Assembly: GCF_000266885.1 (NCBI RefSeq)
Contig: NC_018020.1
Coordinates: forward strand, 558,001-622,000
From: Turneriella parva DSM 21527
Lineage (GTDB): Bacteria > Spirochaetota > Leptospiria > Turneriellales > Turneriellaceae
Length of the DNA: 64,000 bases
Direction of reading: 5' to 3'
Under the pieces are notes generated by a model. The model saw only the letters and a list, made by a program, of their open reading frames with translations, did not search any database and was not told where the DNA came from. A program made the position numbers and the translations under genes. This document shows positions 58,974 to 64,000 of this stretch, piece after piece (positions within the stretch are counted from its first letter, which is position 1; every line of letters starts with the position of its first letter).

Positions 58974-59951
58974 CTATTCCTGATAGTCTTTGAGATAGAT
59001 GGTGACTGAAACTTTTTTGCGCTGTTCTTTCAGCCAGCGGCCATATTCAATCTGTTCGTTCTGGCTGTAGATGATTGCGCGCACATTGTCGTAGACTTCG
59101 TCGAGGCCAATCGCACGCGCGCTCTCAACGCGCACGCAGTAATAACCACCGTTTGAGCCGACGAAAATCTGCGAAGTCGTGCCCATTGGCGTGCCGTTAA
59201 TCGCTCCGGCTAAGATCGGGTCGATCTGCGCAACCTGGTCGAGACGCATGTCGACCATGAGGCCGCCCCTGCCCCTCGAGGCATGCGCAGAATACTTGGT
59301 CGCTGCGTTCGCGAAGCCGGCGCTTGAAGAAGCGCCCATGGCGCGCGCCGCTTTCATCGTATTGCTGACTTTTAGTTCATTGCCCGCGACGGGTATGTAG
59401 ATCATGCGAAAAGTGTATTTCTTGCCGACACGGCTTTTGTTCTGCCGGTACCACTCTTCGACCTGCGAAGGGGTCGGGTTGGGTACTGACACCCTCAGCT
59501 GCATCACCTGTTGAGTCTTGAGTTGGCGCGAAAGTTCGTCTTTGTAGTCATCAAACTCCATACCGGTATCACGCTTAATGACCTTCTTGAAATCTTCTTC
59601 GCGCAGAATGCCCCGCATATCCATTTCTTTCTTGATTGCGTTGTTGATACGTTCTGGCGAGATTGTGACCGACTCTTCGCGCGCGATGACGTCGATGATG
59701 GCGCGGCCGATAAGATTATCGAGCGCCTGGCTTTTTGCACCGCGCTTGTCTTTGGCGGGGGCTTTGCGCCTCTTGAGACGGTCGAGTTCTTGCGACAGGT
59801 CGATCGTCGTTACGGGCGCATTTGCCACAACCGCGATCACGTCATTGAGCACGACTGCCGCGAAAGCCGAAGAAACAGTCAGCACGAAAAAGATTAGAGA
59901 AATAAAGACCAAACCAGCAAAACGCATAGCGTTTCTTCTTGCCCTCTTCAT
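58974..59951 (-). CDS. SurA/parvulin-like periplasmic chaperone
   Basis: The start chosen at 59951 (325 aa) gives a signal peptide cut near S-A-F-A; longer in-frame starts run into the PBP gene. A SurA-type N-terminal helical domain follows: V-V-L-N-D-V-I-A-V-V-A-N-x-P-V-T, then T-x-x-D-L. A parvulin-like domain (about 190-300) has T-F-R-M-I-Y-I-P-V near 187 and R-G-R-G-G-L near 240. Parvulin catalytic residues are only partly recognisable, so it may be a chaperone without isomerase activity. It follows the PBP gene by 25 bp in the minus-strand operon. Confidence 0.78.
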   Translation of the reverse strand: MKRARRNAMRFAGLVFISLIFFVLTVSSAFAAVVLNDVIAVVANAPVTTIDLSQELDRLKRRKAPAKDKRGAKSQALDNLIGRAIIDVIAREESVTISPERINNAIKKEMDMRGILREEDFKKVIKRDTGMEFDDYKDELSRQLKTQQVMQLRVSVPNPTPSQVEEWYRQNKSRVGKKYTFRMIYIPVAGNELKVSNTMKAARAMGASSSAGFANAATKYSAHASRGRGGLMVDMRLDQVAQIDPILAGAINGTPMGTTSQIFVGSNGGYYCVRVESARAIGLDEVYDNVRAIIYSQNEQIEYGRWLKEQRKKVSVTIYLKDYQE

Positions 59952-59976
59952 GTGCCGTAAACTGAAATCCCTTTGC

Positions 59977-62004
59977 CTACCAGCGGGCCGGGTCGCGTCT
60001 GAAGAGAGCCGACGCGATACGGCGGCAGGCCGGTGTCGGGGGTAATCCTGTTTCGGCGCAAAAGTATCGCTTCTCGAGCTCAGGAGCATATACCATGGGT
60101 TTCGGTCTGAACCACGGCAATGTCGCCAGGTAGAGATCGTACCACAAGGTCGCCGCATGAAAATCACGCGGCCTTTCGCTGCGCTCACGAAACCCCAGCC
60201 AAACGAGCAGCAACACGTCTTGCGAATAGCCGACAAACCAGGTGTCGACCGGCCCCGAACCACTTTTCGCACCCAGCTCTTGAATCACAATCTCGTCGCG
60301 TGCACCCATGAATTCGCCGCCGGTACCCTCGGGGCGCAAAACCGCCGTGAGCATTTCACGCACCTGCTCTGCCCTAAGCGGGTCAAAAATAATTTCTGGG
60401 TTTGCGCGCACCGGCAGACTCATTTCTTGATGAGGATCTATACCCGATACGAGACTGCCCCAGTGAGGGTAAACTTTACGCCCTCTGCTGAGTAGCGCCA
60501 GATATGCCGAAGCCACGTGTACCGGCGAGAGGTCTACAGTACCCAGTGCCAGCGAATAGTCTCGATGCAGCAATGGAGCCACCTCATCTTGCGGATATCG
60601 CGCGAACGCGCGCGCCATTCGCTCTGAGAAGCCAGCCTTGTTAACTTTATCGAAAAGCTGCAGGCTGATCGTGTTGGCCGAGACTTGTAGCGCATTCTTG
60701 AGGTGCATCTTGCCGCGAAAGGTCTTATAGTGGTTCGCCGGCGCATAGCTGCTGCCATCGCGCGCGGCCACAGTCACGCGCCGGTCGTCGAAGATGCTCG
60801 CAGGGGTCAGCTGCAGCGTCTCGAAAGCATATGCGTACAAGAACGGTTTAATTGTCGACGAAACCTGGCGCTTTGCCTGCACCAGTTCATTAAACTGGCT
60901 GCAGCGGTCTTCGCCTGCCGCTTCCACCGACGCATCGGTGAGGCGAACGAGCAGGTATGCCCCCGTCACGCTGCATTTTTCTGCCGGGGCGCGGTTCAGT
61001 TTCACAAGCCGGTTTTCAAGTCTCTGTTGCAGAATCTCGTCGAGCGCACCGATGCGCTGAGTAGCCACTTTTGTTGAAGTAAAACTATATTCACGCCGGG
61101 CGGTGCTCAGGTTGAATAGATTGCCAATCGACTTCGCGAGCGAACTTTGGGGTTGCTTCGCCTCTGCGAGATAAACCGGCCCCGTGATCAGCTTTGTGTA
61201 ATTCTGCAACCAGCGAGCGGCCTCTGCTGCCGACGTGAGCTTTGTATTCGCCGCGTTGCGACCAGCGCGCCCCAATGCTGATTCAATACGCCGCAGGGTT
61301 TCGGTCAGACGCACCTCAGGCCCCATAAACGCTGCCGGCGAACGCAGAACTGCTAAGACGGCGACGCGCTCGCCAGCAGTTAGCCGTGCGACGTTTTTTC
61401 TGAGCACAAGTTCGGCGAAATTTTTAAGTCCGCGGTAGCGGTTTGCCACAAAAAGATGGTTGAAGTATGCCGAGAGTATTTGCCGCTTGCCGACGCTAAG
61501 TCCTCCGCCGGTTGGCACTGCAGCAACCAGGGCATTTTCGAGCCGCAGCGCCAGCAAGATCTCTTTTGCTTTTTGCGCGGGCGTTCGTTCGCGATGGTTA
61601 AGCAGGTTTTTGATCAGCTGCTGCGTCAGCGTGCTACCACCTGAAGCCTTGCTGCCGGCCCCGACGACATAAGAAAATGCCGCGCGCATCGTGCGCCAGA
61701 AATCGGCACCCCGGTGGCTTGCGAAATTGCGGTCTTCAACTGCAACAAGATCGGCGATAAGTTCTGTGTCGATCTCTTCAAGCTCAACGCTGCGGTAGCT
61801 GGTGCCCGATTTCTCATGGTCGAAGGCCACACCCGCAGCATCAAGATATGTGATTTCACCTGTCTGCGGCGGGTGCTGCACGGCAGAAATGAGAAAAGCC
61901 AAATCGGCGCTGGTCTGGTGCCAGAGGAGCAAGAATATTGTTACAACGAGAGCTGAGCCGATCGCGAGTGAGATCAGTGCATAGCGGCGCAGGCGGTTTT
62001 TCAA
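59977..62004 (-). CDS. Class A penicillin-binding protein, PBP1C-like, with K-S-G in place of K-T-G
   Basis: The 675-residue protein has a membrane anchor at about 8-30. The GT51 domain has V-E-D-R-N-F-A-S-H near 90 and G-G-S-T-L-T-Q-Q-L near 120. The transpeptidase domain has the active Ser in S-S-T-I-K-P near 395, S-A-N near 453, and K-S-G-S-G near 587 instead of the usual K-T-G-T. K-S-G occurs in some working PBPs. It is translationally coupled to the upstream HEAT-like gene (ATGA at 62001-62004), and the SurA-like gene follows. The second class A PBP of the window. Confidence 0.85.
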   Translation of the reverse strand: MKNRLRRYALISLAIGSALVVTIFLLLWHQTSADLAFLISAVQHPPQTGEITYLDAAGVAFDHEKSGTSYRSVELEEIDTELIADLVAVEDRNFASHRGADFWRTMRAAFSYVVGAGSKASGGSTLTQQLIKNLLNHRERTPAQKAKEILLALRLENALVAAVPTGGGLSVGKRQILSAYFNHLFVANRYRGLKNFAELVLRKNVARLTAGERVAVLAVLRSPAAFMGPEVRLTETLRRIESALGRAGRNAANTKLTSAAEAARWLQNYTKLITGPVYLAEAKQPQSSLAKSIGNLFNLSTARREYSFTSTKVATQRIGALDEILQQRLENRLVKLNRAPAEKCSVTGAYLLVRLTDASVEAAGEDRCSQFNELVQAKRQVSSTIKPFLYAYAFETLQLTPASIFDDRRVTVAARDGSSYAPANHYKTFRGKMHLKNALQVSANTISLQLFDKVNKAGFSERMARAFARYPQDEVAPLLHRDYSLALGTVDLSPVHVASAYLALLSRGRKVYPHWGSLVSGIDPHQEMSLPVRANPEIIFDPLRAEQVREMLTAVLRPEGTGGEFMGARDEIVIQELGAKSGSGPVDTWFVGYSQDVLLLVWLGFRERSERPRDFHAATLWYDLYLATLPWFRPKPMVYAPELEKRYFCAETGLPPTPACRRIASALFRRDPARW

Positions 62005-62729
62005 TGCTCGTCTTGCAGATAGATATCAGGGCATTTTGACCCGGCAAGGCAGGCAAGCGAGATATCAATTTCTTTCGCGACTGCTTTGACCTTTTCACGG
62101 CCCTTTGCCCTCGCGAGCAAGGCTCTCGCGCGGTCTTTGGCGTCACCCACGCGCCCGATCATGCGCGCGCAAAAGATGCGTACCTGATTATCGGTGTTTT
62201 CAAGACCGCCACCGAGAAACGCGAGGTCTTCGCCGGCAAACGCCTTGCTCGCAGGCACACCCTTGTCGGCGATCACCGAAAGCTCGTCGTACGTGATTTT
62301 GGCGAGAAAGCGGTTATCGCGCGCTGCCCTCGCAGCATAGAACCGCTCTTCGTTCATGCGCACGACGACATCTTGCAGCGCCATCTGCACCGCAGGGTCT
62401 TTTTCTTTTTTCAGCAGCAGCACGATGTATTTTTTGTGCACATAGTTGAGCTTCAGCTGATACAGCGAATCTGCACAGATTTTGCGCACACCCGAAATTC
62501 TGTTCTCAAAGCAACCGAAGAGACTGCGCACGGCTTTTTGCCCAATAACCCGCGAAATATAGAAAAAAGTTTCATTGTGATTTTGAACTGCTTCGATTTC
62601 TGCGAGGCTGACCGTCGCTAGCACGCGCCTGTCACCCGACCGAATTCGGCCGATAATTTGCTCAGGCGCGGCCGCACCGATAAGCTGAGTCACCGCAAGA
62701 CATGCAATCAGTAATGTGCGCTGTTTCAA
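62001..62729 (-). CDS. Exported protein with HEAT-like helical repeats
   Basis: The 242-residue protein begins with a signal peptide (cut near G-A-A-A). The rest is almost wholly helical, with short helix pairs such as V-R-S-L-F-G-C-F-E-N and V-R-I-F-C-A-R-M-I-G-R-V-G-D, as in HEAT or Armadillo repeats. There is no catalytic motif. Its stop overlaps the PBP start and it begins 3 bp after the YfaP-like gene, so it belongs to one operon. It may act as a periplasmic scaffold for the PBP. Confidence 0.65.
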   Translation of the reverse strand: MKQRTLLIACLAVTQLIGAAAPEQIIGRIRSGDRRVLATVSLAEIEAVQNHNETFFYISRVIGQKAVRSLFGCFENRISGVRKICADSLYQLKLNYVHKKYIVLLLKKEKDPAVQMALQDVVVRMNEERFYAARAARDNRFLAKITYDELSVIADKGVPASKAFAGEDLAFLGGGLENTDNQVRIFCARMIGRVGDAKDRARALLARAKGREKVKAVAKEIDISLACLAGSKCPDIYLQDEH

Positions 62730-62732
62730 ATG

Positions 62733-63452
62733 TTAATCCACCTTAAATTTGCCGATCGTAATGCCTTCGCCGGTTTCGTGCAAGAGAGCGGGCATGACGA
62801 GGCGCTTTTCACGCTCAGTACCTTCGTATAAAATTACGAGCACCTTGGCCATCGTCGGCTGTGCGCCGCCATAATATTGCACCTGTACCAGGTATTCACC
62901 CGGCAGCGCGGCCTTCTGCGTAAAGGTCTCGGGGCCATAACCCGTGGTGATGTCGATGTCGAGCTCGCCGCCGATTTTCGAACGCCGGTTGCCATAGAAC
63001 ACGCGCTCGTTCGCTGGGTCGGTCACCCAAAGGTCGACGTCGGTGAAATTCGTGTCCCAGTACAAGATGACTTTGATGTCCATCGCTTCGTTGTTGGTGA
63101 CGAGTTTCAGCGCCGCGCTCGCTGTGCCGTTTTCGTTGTCGGCCTCAACCTTGATATAATTGGCGCCGCTGCCGAGCACAATCTCTTGTGAAAATTTTCT
63201 TTCAATGATCGGCAGGTGTCGCAGCACTCCGTTGTGGAAAAAGCGCACTTCTTCAATTTTCGGGGCGTTCGCGACTTCCCCTTCGATCTTCACGACCTTA
63301 AGCGCTGTCCAGCCGCTCGCGGGTGCCGAAATGGTAATCTCAGGCAGACCTGAAGCTTTGCGCTTACCGCCAGCGCCTTCGCTGCCTTTAGCCGAGATGA
63401 GGCCGAGCGAAACCAGGGTAAAGACAATCACCAGAGCGCGCAGTTTCGTCAT
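62733..63452 (-). CDS. YfaP/DUF2135-like exported protein
   Basis: The 239-residue protein has a signal peptide (cut near S-A-K-G). An Ig-like region with V-V-K-I-E-G-E-V follows, and then, at about 130-205, the DUF2135 block: T-D-V-D-L-W-V-T-D-P, V-F-Y-G-N-R-R-S, D-I-D-x-T-x-G-Y-G-P-E and Y-L-V-Q-V-Q-Y-Y-G. Members are exported, poorly characterised and often near envelope genes. Its ATG overlaps the stop of the upstream VanW-like gene (ATGA). Confidence 0.82.
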   Translation of the reverse strand: MTKLRALVIVFTLVSLGLISAKGSEGAGGKRKASGLPEITISAPASGWTALKVVKIEGEVANAPKIEEVRFFHNGVLRHLPIIERKFSQEIVLGSGANYIKVEADNENGTASAALKLVTNNEAMDIKVILYWDTNFTDVDLWVTDPANERVFYGNRRSKIGGELDIDITTGYGPETFTQKAALPGEYLVQVQYYGGAQPTMAKVLVILYEGTEREKRLVMPALLHETGEGITIGKFKVD

Positions 63453-64000
63453 CGCTGAAGATCCCCCTCAGATGCTGCATCAATCGGCAAGAAGGTATCT
63501 TGCGAAAGAATTTCTTTTTTCACCGGCGTCGCGTCGTGCGCAGTGTAAACCCGCAGCGTGCGCACCCTGAAACCGGGTTCGAGAGAACCGGGTATCTGGT
63601 CTTGCGCGACTTCGCGCTCGATGCGAATCGAAGCGCTCTCTGTGCCTTCGGCAAATAGTTCTGCTGTCAGATATTTGCCATGGCGTGTCAGCCTGAACGA
63701 AACAGGTGTAGAATGAGGATTTCGTACTTTCAGGTCTTTGCGACCGTAGTCGAGAGCGGCGTCTAGCCCCGGGGCAACATAGCGCACAACGCGCTGGTGC
63801 GGGTGGCGCTCCAGAATTTCGAGCCCTGCAGCAAGAGCGACATTGTAAACGATCGAAGACACCATACAGAGCCCGCCGCCGAATTCAGACAGGCTCACAC
63901 CATTGCCGCCAAAGACCGGTGCCATGCGGTAACCCGTCGCTGCGTTGCGGGGCCCGAGCGCGTCATTCAACGAGAACGTTGCGCCCGGCGCGATCGTGAT
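63449..64000 (-). CDS. VanW-family protein, C-terminal part (5' end outside window)
   Basis: The frame stays open to the right edge: residues read I-A-P-G-A-T-F-S-L-N-D-A-L-G-P-R at the border, the usual VanW start of the core. Downstream G-Y-x-x-A-P-V-F, G-G-G-L-C-M-V-S-S-I-V-Y-N-V-A and E-R-H-P-H-Q are diagnostic. A beta-rich C-terminal domain with R-N-P-H follows. VanW proteins are found in some vancomycin-resistance clusters, but most, as here, lack vanA/vanX neighbours and likely act in the cell envelope. It is the first visible gene of the minus-strand operon through the SurA-like gene. Confidence 0.85.
   Translation of the reverse strand: MTIAPGATFSLNDALGPRNAATGYRMAPVFGGNGVSLSEFGGGLCMVSSIVYNVALAAGLEILERHPHQRVVRYVAPGLDAALDYGRKDLKVRNPHSTPVSFRLTRHGKYLTAELFAEGTESASIRIEREVAQDQIPGSLEPGFRVRTLRVYTAHDATPVKKEILSQDTFLPIDAASEGDLQR

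Noticed and set aside
1-64000. Search by eye for tRNA, rRNA, tmRNA, SRP RNA, CRISPR arrays and cobalamin or c-di-GMP riboswitch motifs.
   Set aside because: No conserved TPsiC-type loops, regularly spaced repeats or riboswitch core sequences were recognised. A covariance-model search would be needed to exclude them.

Overview
The window looks like chromosome of a spirochaete of the order Leptospirales. The evidence is a spiro-SPASM-type protein, a DUF1564-like small protein, spirochaete-style lipoproteins, a large membrane-anchored TPR protein and a leptospiral style of gene order. The moderately high GC of the core genes fits Turneriella better than the AT-rich Leptospira. This is inference from sequence character only, because no database was searched.

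Left third (about 1-15,350): an accessory island. It opens with two unrecognised genes. A type I restriction-modification locus follows, spread over ten kilobases: hsdM, an unknown gene, hsdS, a two-membrane-segment coiled-coil gene, an unknown gene with a nuclease-like motif, fic and hsdR. Several of the interposed genes are visibly AT-richer than the hsd genes. Downstream lie two tandem HNH-type (His-Me finger) proteins, each built of two finger modules, and then an IS1595/ISXO2-like transposase gene. A complete IS481-family element (12951-14085, imperfect 31-bp inverted repeats, 7-bp target duplication) sits three codons into that transposase gene. It has supplied the gene with a new in-frame ATG that overlaps its own transposase stop codon.

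Middle (15,300-42,450): mostly core genes. They are a zinc-protease/TolB/Omp85 fusion, a DUF1564-like ribbon-helix-helix candidate with paired palindromes, an MFS exporter, a 1161-residue TPR protein, a CBM48-like protein, a GDPD lipoprotein, a class A PBP, pyrD, a Phd-PIN toxin-antitoxin pair, rnc, a metallophosphoesterase, a double hot-dog thioesterase, uvrA, gltS, rseP, a membrane protein and a Gfo/Idh-type oxidoreductase. The gaps hold several strong hairpins, including a possible rnc autoregulatory leader, and the region carries two kinds of REP-like palindrome, one of them in frame inside the thioesterase gene.

Right third (42,450-64,000): a long minus-strand run that reads MarR regulator, transglutaminase-like protein, Cys-rich secreted protein, MbnP, MbnH, outer-membrane protein, FlgO/VWA protein and DUF4139 protein. 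It is built around a metallo-mystery-pair (MbnP/MbnH) copper module. After it come a zinc-dependent phospholipase C-like exoenzyme, an orphan HATPase, an MpaB/DUF2236 oxygenase, a MliC lysozyme inhibitor, a Gly-rich RRM protein, smpB, an MBL hydrolase and the spiro-SPASM protein. The window ends in a tightly coupled envelope operon: VanW, YfaP/DUF2135, a HEAT-like protein, a class A PBP and a SurA-like chaperone.

No rRNA, tRNA or CRISPR array was seen.
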